64,000 nucleotides of DNA from Halichondria panicea (GCF_963675165.1 NC_087385.1:3286501-3350500), one strand, 5' to 3'; positions 55,401 to 63,192 are shown, counted from the stretch's first letter. The notes: generated by a model from the letters alone, not told the origin. Numbers and translations: made by a program.

Positions 55401-58400
55401 TAGAGTACTGCGCATGCGCAATGTAAATTGCTTAGCTGAATCAGCAATAATTTTATTGATAAACTGCTCAAGCCACTGCAAAGAAAACGAAGAGAGAGCT
55501 CACTGTATTGGGGTTCTACTGTACAGGGTTTTGCAGAATCTTTGCAACAGCGCTGTCACACTTTGGTTCAGATGAGTAGCCTCAATCCTCAATACTATTA
55601 TGTAATGGACACTTAGGTGAGCATCATTATGCCTCGGTGCGCATGCGTAAGCGAGGTATACAGTTTGTGTGTCTGTGTGTGTGTAGACTGTTACAGCTGC
55701 TCAAGGATCAATGAAGTGCAAGTAAGAGTTTCAGTAGCGTAGGCAGAGGGGGCTGACGAGGCTAGAGCCCCCCCCCTTTTTGTACTCCTTGAATCACATG
55801 CAGTGATCTGTCGATCTATTCTGCACTAGAATGTTGTCATGCAATTGAAATGTGGGCAGGCCATCTGATGCCCATGCTTACTGCTGAGGAAAAGTGATGA
55901 CAGAAGATTCTCATTGCCTATGCTCAACTGATTTGAGCCCTGCCCTTCCCAAAATCCTGGCTACGCCACTGAGTTTCTGTAGGCTTCTAGTCATGTTTTC
56001 TTGGATTTGTATTCGTGGATTTGCAAAATAAAGTTTCGTTCTCGAGTTATGCCTCTAGAGTTGTTCTTACTTGGAATGCCTTTTCAGAAGAGTCTGTAGC
56101 AAAACTTGTTCACCGAGTGTTGCTACTCTACTTATTAGTTAGCTCTGCACTAGAATGCTAGCTATTGGTAGCTGTAAGAGTGAGAAGAGGCTCTGCTGAC
56201 TTGCAGCCATTAATTTTAGACTTGAACTTTTGGCATCGATGTTTTTAACAACAATCATTGTCGATCATTATCCACTCTTTGAGAGTTCCTGTGATTCTGG
56301 ATTCTGCATGCAGCAAAATTTAAAATGTTCGTCATGATAACTATAAGCAATGTGTGTATAAAAGCTAGCTAGTAGCTTTATGTTATATAGCTTGGCACCT
56401 ACACCGAGGCATCAGCACCCACGGTGCTTTCATTGTACGGTACCATGTATTTGTGTAATGAATGAAAGCACCGCGGGTGCTGACGCCGGGGTGCCAATAC
56501 TAAATAACCTAGCTTTTATACACACATTGATCATGATCAACATTTCTGCATGCAGAATCCAGAATCATAGAGAAACTCAAAGAGTGGGTAATGATCGACG
56601 ATGATTGTTGTTAAAACGATCGATGCCAAAAGTTCAAGTCTAAAATTAATGGCTACAAGTCTACCGAGCCTTGCGACTCTCTTCTCACTCTTGCAGCTAG
56701 CGTTTTAGTGCAGAGCTAACTACTAAGTAGAGTAGCAACACTCGGTGAACAAGTTTTGCAGCTCTGCAGCTACCAATAGCTAGCGTTCTAGTGCAGAGGT
56801 AACTGCTAAGTAGGACTCGGTGAACAAGTTTTGCTACGGACTCTTCTGAGAAGGCTGTAATATGGCATTCCAAGTAAGCAAACAAGTAAGAGAACGGTTA
56901 GCCAGGCAATTTAACCCTTTCGCAACCCGAGTCAGCATGAAAATTAGGAGGTGGAGCCAGAGGAGGTTGGCCATGCGTCATCAATCATGTGACATTCCTA
57001 AGGTCTCTGCTCACGTTACCATAGATACCGTAAAAAAATTATGGCTACTCTTGCTTTGCTGAGCTTATAACACACAGCTGTGTCTGTTGATTGGCTGGAC
57101 CAAATTAGCTAAAATAATATTATAGGGTAGAGTATAGTTTAGCAGTGCTGTATGCAGCTTGCACTATAGTGCCTGGCAAGAATCTAGTAAACACTGTATG
57201 CACGAGGGGATCGGGTTGGGTTTTATATCAAAAGAAGCCGGAGAGACACATAAAGTGTTCTTTCAGTCTCTAATGATCGTGCAACACCAGCTAGAAGTTT
57301 ACATAGAACTTATGGTCAATTTTTGTGCCAGCTCAGCAAAAAAAGTGGTGCACGTGATCGTGTCTAACCTCCTCTGAGGTGGGGCTGGACATTACTGCAC
57401 ACACATTGGCACATTGGCAGGTTATGCAAGTGAATTCTATGACTTGTGCAATTGTGTGTAAAAAGCTTGTGTAGGCAAGGGTGCAAAGACTTCTAGTGTT
57501 CTTCTTCGTCTATAGAGGTAGTTCTAGAGGTAGACTTCTACTTCTCCAACGTCAGCAGACTAAAAGGAATGGTGCAAAGACTTCTAGTGTTCTTCTTCGT
57601 CTATAGAGGTAGTTAGTTCTAGAGGTAGACTTCTACTTCTCCAACGTCAGCAGACTAAAAGGAATCCAGAATGCTGGAAATACTTATGCAAGCAGCGTGT
57701 TTCAGTGTTTAGTTAACCATGGGCATCAATTTTTATGAATACAGGGTGAGAGAAAAACAACTGTGCAATTCAGATAACACAATAATTAATTATAAGGACA
57801 TTATAATTAATTCTTAGCGGCTACAAATGTTTTGTTGTATAGCAGTGAATCCACATACAGTGCAGTAGAGCTTCTGAGTGACGTCGACAATGTGAGACAT
57901 GTTGTGTAAGCACTGTACTTACAGACATTAATATTTGCTTGTTGCTGGACGTCCTGACAATGCACTTGCTTTCTTTTTTATCAGAACTGATAATTTATAA
58001 GAACACAGTTTGTGCAGCACATAACGAAGGTAATAAGACTTACGTTACATATGAAAGTGTCCGATAATACTACGTCTTTTAGAGAAATGCTCAAGGAGTC
58101 TAATCTACTGACACACAATTTAAAACTTACTTCAATATAAATTTCAACAAAGATACAAGGGCTTAGCCTGTCCATACAGTCATAGACGACTAGCTGTTAG
58201 TGACAAGAGCAAGCTGACGTCTGGCTATCTCCTAGCTGAGCCCAGGGCTGAGACTATCTCCTCCACATGCACACGGCCACACAGAAACATGGTAGTGCTG
58301 ACTCAGCATTGAAAATTGCATTGTCTAACCGTTCTCTGGTTTGTGTAAGCAAAACTAGGCATAACTCGAGCTTTATTTTGCAAATCCATGAATTAAAATC

Positions 58401-61311
58401 CAAGAAAACATGGCTAGAAGCCTATAGAAACTCTTGCTTACTACTTATTGATCCTTGAGCAGCTATAGCAGCCTGACCACACACACAAACACGTACAGTA
58501 TCGTATATCTCGCTTGCGCATGCGCACTGAGGCATAATTATTGCTAGTATCACAGTTGACTGTGTTCTGCGTAGTATACTTACTGTAATGGATCAATACA
58601 GAGATTGTGTTCTACTTCTATTCTCACATGACTTACTCAAACCTTCCTATAATATCAATCTGCCATCTTGCTGAGCATACCTTACTGGCTCTGGCTCCCA
58701 AGACAATTTCCTCGCTTTTTTGTTGTAGAATACAGTGCATACAGTGTAACCGTATTACTACAATATTTTATGCGTGATTTAGAAGTTGCGTATGAGTGAC
58801 CCTTTGCGATCTAACTAGTGCGTTACGAGGGATCTACAGTACCAGTACTGGTGTTTGTGATTATAATATTATATTGCAAATTGATCAACACTCCAAAACT
58901 GCAAATGTTAGTTATATAGTGGAACCTCCATAAAACGGACACCATTGGGGAACATAATTATAGAGAGGTGGTCTTCCTTGAGAGGTTTCGATTGCCAGCT
59001 ATGTTTGCTCTATAAAGAGTCATTTTTTGTTGCAAATGAATTTTAAGCTTTGCCTTTTAAAAGGCTCTAGGGACAAGCTACAGCTTGTTTTTCAAAATAA
59101 TGCTATCTCAGCAATAATTTCCTGCTAATTATGGGTGTGGCTGTCTGTTCTGGGAGGTTATTTGCCATTGCCTAAGCTGATTGGGGACCAGAAAACTGCT
59201 CGTTATACGGAGTATAGAGGTGGCCGCTCCTGAGAGGTTGCTTTGCATTGAAGTTTCGATCTGGACCTGAGCTCTTGGCCATTATATAGCGTGTGGTTGC
59301 TCTTTGGAGGTGGTCGTTAATGGAGGTTCCACTGTAATACCGTATAGCGGGTAATTTTCGTGGTATAAAAAATGGTTCAACTAGAAAAACGGTGGTTTTC
59401 ATGAGTAAAAATTTCGTTTAGTCTCGTGGCTGCACTGCATTCCTACGTTCCGGTAAGCCACGCGTACGTAAAAATTTTGTGGAGGCCAGCTTGCCCATGA
59501 AAATAATGAATATTTTACCCCACGAAAATTACCCGCTATAAGGTAAGGATTGAGGGTAAACCACAGTGTACATAGGCACTTTAGCTACTGTTTCTGTAGC
59601 AGTTCCTGGCATACTTTGTCAACCACAAGAAACATAAAATTAATGAAGCCATAATTGACCACAACTTTCGAGGCCGAACTCAAAGCAAATAGACTTTCGT
59701 AGATGTAGCTAGGTATATACCTATATAGCTATATAGCTAGCTAACTAACTTGTATAAACAGCTTGCAAACTTCCAAGTCCATGTCCAGCCTAGCTTGCTG
59801 CAGGCGAAGTGTTATTAGCCATAGATCTCTACGTGGGCAGTCCAACATCTCTAGCACTGCATGCCCACGTTCATTTTTTCACCCTTCTACCCTCACGAGA
59901 CTTCCCGATACAGGCTCTCCTTTTTTCTAACTCTAGCTACCTCTATTTCTTTCTTTATTCCTCCAATTAATACCGTTATTGAACGATTACAGTATTGAAT
60001 GATTGTGATAAAGAACAGAAAAAGGAGAGCCAGAGGCAAACAAAGCCTACATGTATATGTACAGGCCACGCCCATCTAACACTAAAAGTCTACTACCAGT
60101 ATACTATACTGCTACACTAGCCTCGATCCCAGGCCACACTTCCGCAAGCAGTCGATAGCAGGCCTTCTTTTCTTTGAAGGCCAGTGAAGGAGGCTACTGC
60201 TATACTGACTCTATCCGAAAGAATATAGCTGTACAACAAACCTACAACTCTGTCTTCTTTATCTTTATTAGCTAGCTAGGTATAATTATGCACCTATCAA
60301 TGTGTTTCCCCACTGGGAATCAAGTGGGATTCATTGCATTTTCCAAGAATTAAACAATTGATCAAATAATGGGTAAAAAAAAAAGCAGGGCCTACTGCTG
60401 ACTACCTGCATGCATGCTCATACATACAACTGTATATCTCCTGCTTTCACATTCATGCATTTAATGTGTATACAACACTCCTCTACATTTGTAGTTGTGA
60501 GACGTCTATAGGTCTATAGGTATAGGTATACTACCACCGAGGTATTAATTGGCGCTTCAGTGTGTATGTAATTGTATAGTTACTAAGCTGTAGGTGTCGT
60601 CCTACTGATTCATTTTGAAATAAACTTGTTTGATTCTCCTCCTCAGGATACATCCTCCGATGATCGTAGTGGGCACCAATGACACAGGGTCCATGGCTTC
60701 TTCAAGACTCCAAATATTTGAGTACAGTGAAGATGCTAGGTGATTTTTCAATTTAACATCTATACTAATTTGTCCCCTCTCGTTTTGTGACAGAAAATGG
60801 CAGAAAATTCATAGCATTGTAGGAATTGTGTTCGATCCAGTACATGATGTAGCGTTTGCACCTAACCTTGGCAGGTATGTTATTTTCTGTGCTATTAATT
60901 ATAAAGGAGCTTCTGAACTTAAAACTCGTTAATTTTGTGTTTCCCTTTGTTACTACATGTACATGTATAAGAAAATCCATACAGTCATCAATAATGTGTA
61001 TACAAGTGCACTAAATTAATTTAGTATGTTCTTGAGACTACTCCTTCATGGTAGGTCTTATCACATGTTAGCAGTGGCATCAAAAGATGTTGACATAATT
61101 CATTTGGCTCCTTCAGGGTAAGTCTTAGTAATGCCAATTTAAAAATTTAGGTATTTTTGCAGCACTGATCCAAATGGATGTACGAAGCTTGATGTCCGCC
61201 ACCCTGCACACTTTGACCACCAAGGCGCTCAAGTTTGGAGGGTGGATTGGAATGTCACTGGCACTATTCTTGCTTCTTCTGGGGATGATGGCTGCGTGAG
61301 ACTGTGGAAAG
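34372..61311 (+). CDS. SEH1: SEH1 nucleoporin / GATOR2 WD40 protein (3' end not in window)
   Basis: Eleven exons join in phase into 304 codons plus one base: 34372-34482, 41546-41596, 41653-41758, 42120-42166, 42219-42299, 42351-42428, 50505-50557, 60647-60739, 60794-60874, 61055-61117, 61163-61311. The start [20 protein letters not shown], and later [50 protein letters not shown] and [14 protein letters not shown], align along the whole animal SEH1 sequence in order. SEH1 is a WD40 propeller that joins Nup85 in the Y complex of nuclear pores and Mios in GATOR2, the amino-acid-sensing branch of TORC1. The final blade and tail are missing. All splice sites are GT-AG. The open frame and retained motifs suggest a functional gene despite intron expansion by mobile elements. 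Confidence 0.93.
34500..35965. repeat. Inverted-repeat element in SEH1 intron 1
   Basis: Sequence around ACAGCGCCACCCAATATAC and GGGCGGAGTCCAACAAACAC (34505-34660) is mirrored, with divergence, at about 35710-35910 (GTTGGACTCCGCCCAACTAC, GTGGCGCTGTATGG). Reading frames in the arms, including a cysteine-rich one at 34949-35155, show no family similarity, so I do not call genes. Confidence 0.6.
35094..35631. mobile_element. MITE with GGTTACGGTATAC ends
   Basis: Ends GGTTACGGTATAC and mirrored GTATACCGTAACC; flanks TTTAA and TTATAA suggest a TTAA-like target. It is nested in the 34500-35965 repeat and related in its ends to 26581 and 36129-36761. Confidence 0.65.
36129..36761. mobile_element. 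GGTTACGG-ended element, inverted copy of 26581-27620
   Basis: Ends GGTTACGGTCAACCGTTTGC and GCAAACTGTTTACCGCAACC. The interior is shared in reverse complement with 26581-27620. No coding sequence. Lies in SEH1 intron 1. Confidence 0.7.
37218..37325. mobile_element. MULE-like foldback MITE, 9-bp TSD GTAGAGGCC
   Basis: Ends CAGGGAGGTACGACATCCGC and mirrored CAGAGGAGGTACGACATCC. GTAGAGGCC lies at 37209-37217 and 37326-37334. Similar end motifs (GAGGAGGTGGTACGACAC) occur at 61567 and 62845. Confidence 0.8.
37326..39668. other. SEH1 intron 1, non-coding
   Basis: No gene found. Short palindromic pieces with CCGTATAGC (38360-38420) belong to the dispersed CCGTATAGCGGGTA family also seen at 59340 and 63520. 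Confidence 0.45.
39669..40053. mobile_element. pogo/Tigger-like MITE, CAGTAGACTCTCG ends
   Basis: Ends CAGTAGACTCTCGTTAATTC and mirrored CAGTAGATCGACTCTCGC, TA on both sides. Interior resembles 49200-49350 and 7020-7110 (GAAATAGCGAGTGGCCG type). Non-autonomous. Confidence 0.65.
40321..40685. mobile_element. GGATTGGAAACG-family element, TSD ATCTGAG
   Basis: 365 bp. Ends CATAGATTGAATAGGG(AG)A and its mirror, followed by GGATTGGAAACGGAAGT. Perfect 7-bp duplication ATCTGAG at 40314-40320 and 40686-40692. No coding capacity. Confidence 0.88.
40714..40990. mobile_element. Foldback MITE, GGACATGCAAAAGTC ends
   Basis: Inverted ends of about 36 bp (GGACATGCAAAAGTCAATTT then GTAGTTTCTCAGGC) in SEH1 intron 1. 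Target duplication not resolved. Confidence 0.65.
41360..41379. repeat. (AT)n microsatellite
   Basis: About ten AT repeats in SEH1 intron 1. Confidence 0.9.
41470..41509. repeat. Perfect hairpin 36 bp upstream of SEH1 exon 2
   Basis: CGTTCTTTCCAGCGAGAC is exactly mirrored after a 4-base loop (ACTA). In RNA it would form an 18-bp stem next to the polypyrimidine/acceptor region of exon 2. It may be a minimal palindromic transposon remnant. Confidence 0.9.
41546..41596 (+). CDS. SEH1: SEH1 exon 2
   Basis: 17 codons ([17 protein letters not shown]), phase 0 at both sides, acceptor ATACAG, donor GTAGTA. A perfect hairpin sits 36 bp upstream. Confidence 0.92.
41653..41758 (+). CDS. SEH1: SEH1 exon 3
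   Basis: Starts [20 protein letters not shown] and ends in phase 1 after IWEEQ. Acceptor CTACAG, donor GTTAGT. The intron to exon 2 is 56 bp. Confidence 0.93.
41766..42068. mobile_element. CCGTATAT MITE filling SEH1 intron 3
   Basis: The reverse-orientation, diverged copy of 918-1313; it starts CCGTATATGTTCTAATTTAT and shares AATAATTATTTTGGAAATTG. It makes up most of the 361-bp intron between exons 3 and 4. Confidence 0.75.
42120..42166 (+). CDS. SEH1: SEH1 exon 4
   Basis: 47 nt, entering in phase 1 and giving [15 protein letters not shown], then GTAAGT. The variable loop is shorter than or different from the vertebrate one; the HW before the splice corresponds to the conserved HWVKR. Confidence 0.88.
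42219..42299 (+). CDS. SEH1: SEH1 exon 5
   Basis: 27 codons ([20 protein letters not shown], then RNLGLQL), phase 0, acceptor TATAG, donor GTGAGA. Confidence 0.93.
42351..42428 (+). CDS. SEH1: SEH1 exon 6
   Basis: 26 codons ([20 protein letters not shown], then SQWSLM), phase 0, donor GTAATG. The open frame continues into the intron, but the homology stops here. Confidence 0.93.
42935..43139. mobile_element. Foldback MITE, CGTTCGTTATCTGAAAG ends
   Basis: Perfect inverted ends of about 40 bp (CGTTCGTTATCTGAAAGAAC then GCCTGGTCAAGTTC). A fragment of the same ends is at 35937-35965 (GAAAGAACGCCTGGTCAGG). SEH1 intron 6. Confidence 0.75.
43140..43870. mobile_element. Foldback element with tandem CTCAACTAGCGA repeats
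   Basis: The left end (GAGTTGAGTGATCGCTAGTT, then GACGACCTTTGACC) is mirrored on the right at 43680-43770. From 43745 the right side continues as about eight tandem units of 13-15 bp (CTCAACTAGCGATCA / CTCAACTAGCGAAGG). SEH1 intron 6. Confidence 0.65.
43907..43974. mobile_element. CAGTGGCGTAG-family fragment
   Basis: Reads GGATTTGAGCCCTGCCCTTC, then CTGGCTACGCCACTG. It is the mirror of the element at 18739 at the same position of the other arm, hence one shared insertion; here only one end is kept. Confidence 0.65.
43975..45860. repeat. Right arm (part 1) of large inverted duplication
   Basis: Reverse complement of 17353-18738. It includes the full-length MITE at 44391-44913 and a 183-bp palindrome (45663-45845, ends AGCTGTGGCCCTCTATGGTG). 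It shows the empty target site of the 8897-17352 transposon. Confidence 0.8.
44391..44913. mobile_element. TA-flanked MITE, CCGTATTCACCCGAATTACC ends
   Basis: 523 bp, inverted ends CCGTATTCACCCGAATTACC then GGGACAC, TA on both sides. The other-arm copy is 18055-18395. No transposase. Confidence 0.82.
46029..46678. mobile_element. 650-bp foldback element private to right arm
   Basis: Arms of about 230 bp start CTCAATGTAGTTAAGGCAG and contain GGAGGTCACACGACATTTGG and GCGGAAAGCTTACAAGTGCA, mirrored on the right. The other arm (near 8800) lacks it. Open frames inside are arms of the palindrome, not genes. Confidence 0.75.
46859..47570 (+). pseudogene. Non-LTR (LINE) ORF2 C-terminal fragment
   Basis: Readable in three frames: [40 protein letters not shown], then [32 protein letters not shown], a C-x-C...H...C cluster of the kind found after LINE reverse transcriptases, and finally [14 protein letters not shown] near the end. 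Frame shifts and stops show it is dead. A partner with an internal deletion is at 8465-8700. Confidence 0.7.
47978..48517. mobile_element. GGATTGGAAACG-family element, TSD ATCTGAT
   Basis: 540 bp. Left end CAGAGATGAAGGAAAG then AGGATTGGAAACG; right end the mirror of CATAGATAAAGGAAGAGAGG. Perfect 7-bp duplication ATCTGAT at 47971-47977 and 48518-48524. Same insertion as 7671-8079. Confidence 0.88.
50165..50300. repeat. Dispersed repeat, copy of 6172-6290
   Basis: Contains GACACTGCATTTATAAATCA and GTGGGCGTGCCGCTTTAAAA. It lies 200 bp upstream of SEH1 exon 7. Confidence 0.7.
50505..50557 (+). CDS. SEH1: SEH1 exon 7
   Basis: 53 nt isolated between introns of 8 and 10 kb. It reads [17 protein letters not shown] plus two bases of an arginine codon. 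It fits position for position between exon 6 and exon 8 of animal SEH1 (SCK-x-x-x-SC-x-SWNPS). Acceptor TTCAG, donor GTACAC; phase 0 to phase 2. Confidence 0.85.
50560..51630. other. SEH1 intron 7 start, non-coding
   Basis: No gene. TTATTGGCCCTGTAGTAGAT (51401) recurs at 33180 (TTATTGGCCCGGTAGTAGAT) followed by the similar AAGGGCC segment: a small dispersed repeat. Confidence 0.5.
51725..52644. mobile_element. GGATTGGAAACG-family element, TSD GTTAAAC
   Basis: 920 bp. Ends CATAGATAGTAGAGGAAGGG and mirror, then GATTGGAAAC. Perfect 7-bp duplication GTTAAAC at 51718-51724 and 52645-52651. The interior matches 30434-31330 in reverse complement. A related unoccupied copy of the target region is at about 52800-52900. 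Confidence 0.9.
52652..52950. repeat. Direct duplication of the 51725-element target region
   Basis: TTTGTCTGTTTGTAATTT, ATAGCCTTCACACA and GCTTTGTTGTCGAATAAA recur at 51640-51720 plus 52652-52690 (occupied) and 52800-52895 (unoccupied). Confidence 0.75.
53210..53830. repeat. Tandem duplication, about 311-bp unit x2
   Basis: CAGCTGAAGTGATCCCGTAC, AGTCATACTTCTCTGAGACT and CATGTCACCAGCCGAGGGTT recur at a period of about 311 bp. The copies differ by small indels. Non-coding, SEH1 intron 7. Confidence 0.85.
54047..54317. mobile_element. CAGTGGCGTAG-family element, TSD GCTAC
   Basis: 271 bp. Starts CAGTGGCGTAGCTAGGATTT and ends CTCTGCCTATGCCACTG. Perfect 5-bp duplication GCTAC at 54042-54046 and 54318-54322. 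Confidence 0.82.
54537..55302. mobile_element. GGATTGGAAACG-family element with a two-exon ORF, TSD GTACAGT
   Basis: 766 bp. Ends CAGAGATACAAAAGAAAGGG then GATTGGAAACG, mirrored on the right. Perfect 7-bp duplication GTACAGT at 54530-54536 and 55303-55309. The duplicated bases are the start of a Tigger-like end (TACAGTAGAACC), so it is inserted in that element. It holds the candidate gene 54641-55194. Confidence 0.88.
54641..55194 (+). CDS. Candidate small single-pass membrane protein, two exons, inside a transposon
   Basis: Exon 1 (54641-54730) gives 30 codons, [20 protein letters not shown] then [10 protein letters not shown], ending in phase 0 before GTAAGC. Exon 2 (54949-55194) follows a TTTGCAG acceptor and reads on in phase: [20 protein letters not shown], a hydrophobic segment [20 protein letters not shown], a basic stretch ([14 protein letters not shown]) and a stop; 111 aa in all. 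The first exon also has a hydrophobic run. No family recognised. The intact frame across two exons in so small an element is notable, but it may be chance or a captured gene piece. Confidence 0.4.
55306..55521. mobile_element. pogo/Tigger-like MITE, CAGTAGAACCTCG ends
   Basis: Ends CAGTAGAACCTCGCTAATCC and mirrored CAGTAGAACCCC, TA on both sides. Its left end was the insertion site of the 54537-55302 element, so the real left border continues at 54531. Confidence 0.75.
55732..55971. mobile_element. CAGTGGCGTAG-family element, TSD AGTTT
   Basis: 240 bp. Starts CAGTAGCGTAGGCAGAGG and ends CTGGCTACGCCACTG. AGTTT lies at 55727-55731 and 55972-55976. The mirrored arm of the host foldback element (near 58430) has one AGTTT and no insert: a direct empty site. 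Confidence 0.87.
56075..56870. repeat. About 800-bp palindrome
   Basis: Arms of about 350 bp: GGAATGCCTTTTCAGAAGAG, CAAAACTTGTTCACCGAGTG, AACAACAATCATTGTCGATC and GAATGAAAGCACCG are mirrored, with differences, between 56075-56425 and 56455-56870. Non-coding; the frames here are arms of the palindrome. Confidence 0.8.
57479..57664. repeat. Tandem duplication, about 91-bp unit x2
   Basis: GGTGCAAAGACTTCTAGTGT to CAGCAGACTAAAAGGAAT occurs twice, nearly identical; the second unit has a TAGT insertion. Confidence 0.9.
58918..59334. mobile_element. pogo/Tigger-like MITE, GTGGAACCTCCAT ends
   Basis: Left AGTGGAACCTCCATAAAACG and right mirrored CAGTGGAACCTCCATTAACG, with TA at the right. Interior in reverse resembles the left (GAGAGGTGG repeats). 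Non-autonomous. Confidence 0.65.
59340..59543. mobile_element. TA-flanked MITE, CCGTATAGCGGGTAATT ends
   Basis: Inverted ends CCGTATAGCGGGTAATTTTC (right copy CCTTATAGCGGG), TA at 59338-59339 and 59544-59545. Confidence 0.75.
59700..60640. other. SEH1 intron 7 end, non-coding
   Basis: No gene. It contains short CTAGCTAG-rich and GGTATAGGTATA stretches only. Confidence 0.5.
60647..60739 (+). CDS. SEH1: SEH1 exon 8
   Basis: 93 nt, phase 2 on both sides: [20 protein letters not shown] then [10 protein letters not shown]. Acceptor CCTCAG, donor GTGATT. Confidence 0.92.
60794..60874 (+). CDS. SEH1: SEH1 exon 9
   Basis: 81 nt, phase 2 on both sides: [20 protein letters not shown] then FAPNLG. 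Acceptor GTGACAG, donor GTATGT; the preceding intron is 54 bp. Confidence 0.93.
61055..61117 (+). CDS. SEH1: SEH1 exon 10
   Basis: 63 nt, phase 2 on both sides: [20 protein letters not shown]. Acceptor GGTAG, donor GTAAGT. Confidence 0.92.
61163..61311 (+). CDS. SEH1: SEH1 exon 11
   Basis: 149 nt: [49 protein letters not shown], ending in phase 1 before GTCTGA. The next exon should begin with the strand after VRLWK, but no match was found to 64000. A possible micro-exon at 61423-61449 (reading APPQYKIP) is too short to call. Confidence 0.93.
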
Positions 61312-61399
61312 GTCTGAACGATATTCATAGTACAGTTTTCATAATTTTATTATTATGATAATTATAATTATAATTATAGAGTTCATTCTACAATTATAA

Positions 61400-62570
61400 C
61401 TAGGCTCTTGTAATGAAATAGAAGCCCCACCACAGTACAAGATACCAGGTAGGGGCAGATTTTAAGTTAAAGATGAAGTGTACTAGTTATAAAAACACTC
61501 AGATTTCTTGATTAATTTCTTGACAATTGTACCTTTTTCCACCCAAAAATTAATATGTGGACACCAGAGGAGGTGGTACGACACACGTGCCTCTATTTAG
61601 TAATGATCCTCTGCAATAACGTTGAGCGTGGGAGGATCTGTCTGTCTGTGTGTCGGTACTAGCTGTAACTGTTGCAAACTAACAGCTTCTATATGCTGCT
61701 TGCCACGTTCTCTTAGATTTTGATTCGTGGATTTGCAAACTAAAACTTCTTTCTCTAGTTTGGCTCACAGTGAAGGAGTGAAGGCTGTTGAAGTCTCTTC
61801 AGAATCTTTCGTAGCTTTTGCACAAACTTTCTATTCAACGTACACATTATAATACACATTAGAAGGTCATCGACAGGAAATGTCAATTCACAAGTAACGC
61901 ACACAATATGGCGGTAACCATGGCAACGGTGTTTTCACTGATCATTTCTATTATTCAGAAGTAAAAACATACATTGATGAACAATGAAAGGTACTTAAAA
62001 ATTATAATTAATTTTATTATGCCGTAAGAGGCAGAAAATGTTCGCAGGTACTAATTTTCGATATTCGCGTTTCAATGCCAGGAAACCCCACCCACCAATA
62101 GTTTATGTGAAATACCAATGTGTAGGAGTTCATTCCAGTGTAGGAGTTCATTCCAGTTAAATTTTTCGCGTCTTTACTTTGATTAAGGTGACATAATAAT
62201 TATTAGTTCACTTCTGCTTAGTTGTGAAATTAATGTTATTCATAGGGTTTTTGTAAATACTCGCAAGGAGATTCTTTGCATTTCTCAACTGATCTGCAAC
62301 TACACTCTCATTCGCAGAAGTAGCAGAATACCTGCCAGAGCTAGCGCAAGACTGATCTGGGAGCCTTAATTGGCACTGTCTGAATCTAGCTCTGTAGGTA
62401 CGGGTGGTTTTAGCTGTTTGTGTGGCTTTAGTCTTAGAGGAGCGGGGCTTAGAGTGTCAGCTAAATCATGACAATGTGGCTATATAGTTAGAGCAAGCTC
62501 TGCTACTTTCTGATAGTTTGAAAGTGAGTCCGCAACATATATAGCCAATTTCAGGATATAATTTATAACA
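61400..62570. other. Downstream of SEH1 exon 11, non-coding
   Basis: I searched for the last SEH1 exon(s) and saw none. 61700-61850 (GATTTGCAAACTAAAACTTC, GCACAAACTTTCTATTCAAC) is a further diverged copy of the sequence at 18580-18665 and 44045-44160. Confidence 0.5.
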
Positions 62571-62572
62571 CC

Positions 62573-62863
62573 GAAGGAGGTAGGACACGCATCACGCGTG
62601 CCTCAGTAATTATAACCACGTTTCACTGTATACAAATTGTGATTTATAGGAGAGCAGTCGAGGGGCAGGTTAGTTGCCGTCTTCCATAACACTTTACAAT
62701 AATTATTCGAAAGTGATGTGAGCTTGCTAGATTAGATAGCACAACAGTTGATAGCTACCACAGGCACCATAGCTACACTGGAAAGGTTAAAAGTCAAGAG
62801 CATACTGTAAACATTGTACGCCACACGTTCCTGGTGACGCATGTCCTGCCTCCTCTGATACTA
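62573..62863. mobile_element. MITE with GAGGAGGTAGGACACGC-like ends
   Basis: Left GAAGGAGGTAGGACACGCAT, right mirrored CAGAGGAGGCAGGACATGCG. Related to the MULE-like element at 37218 in its ends; no clear target duplication. Confidence 0.5.
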
Positions 62864-63192
62864 TGAATCTATGGCAACCTTAAACCACCTCGCCCTCGTT
62901 TTTGGTGCATGGGTTTACTGCCCTAGAATCATAAACTTTAAATAAGGTGACATATGCGTAATTGGAGAGGCTTGGGCGAAATTCATCAGGAATTCAAAGA
63001 TTTCATTTGTGCCCTTGTGTGGATCTCATTCATCCGAGTGTTTTTTTGCCAATTTTGTTCAGCAGCAGAGATACAAGTCTTGAGGCCAGCTGTGCTGTGC
63101 GTTGACCTCAATCACAAGCTCCCCCCCTATGGTTGAGGCTAACATGCACAAGAGCACTGTATCTCTGCTTCTGAGCAAAATTTGATTTGACT

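Larger units (their letters stand above)
55626..58538. mobile_element. Foldback transposon, ATTATGCCTCGGTGCGC ends
   Basis: Left ATTATGCCTCGGTGCGCATG is mirrored at the right (ends 58538). Similarity runs inward through GCTGCTCAAGGATCAAT, CTTCTAG-CATGTTTTCTTGG and the TTTTGCAAATCCACGAAT region for about 430 bp at the left and 200 bp at the right. Within it are an inserted CAGTGGCGTAG-family element, a large palindrome (56075-56870) and a tandem duplication (57479-57664). No transposase seen. Confidence 0.7.

Noticed and set aside
61423..61449. Micro-exon (APPQYKIP) as SEH1 exon 12
   Set aside because: The phase fits and a GTAGGG donor follows, but it does not resemble the strand expected after VRLWK.
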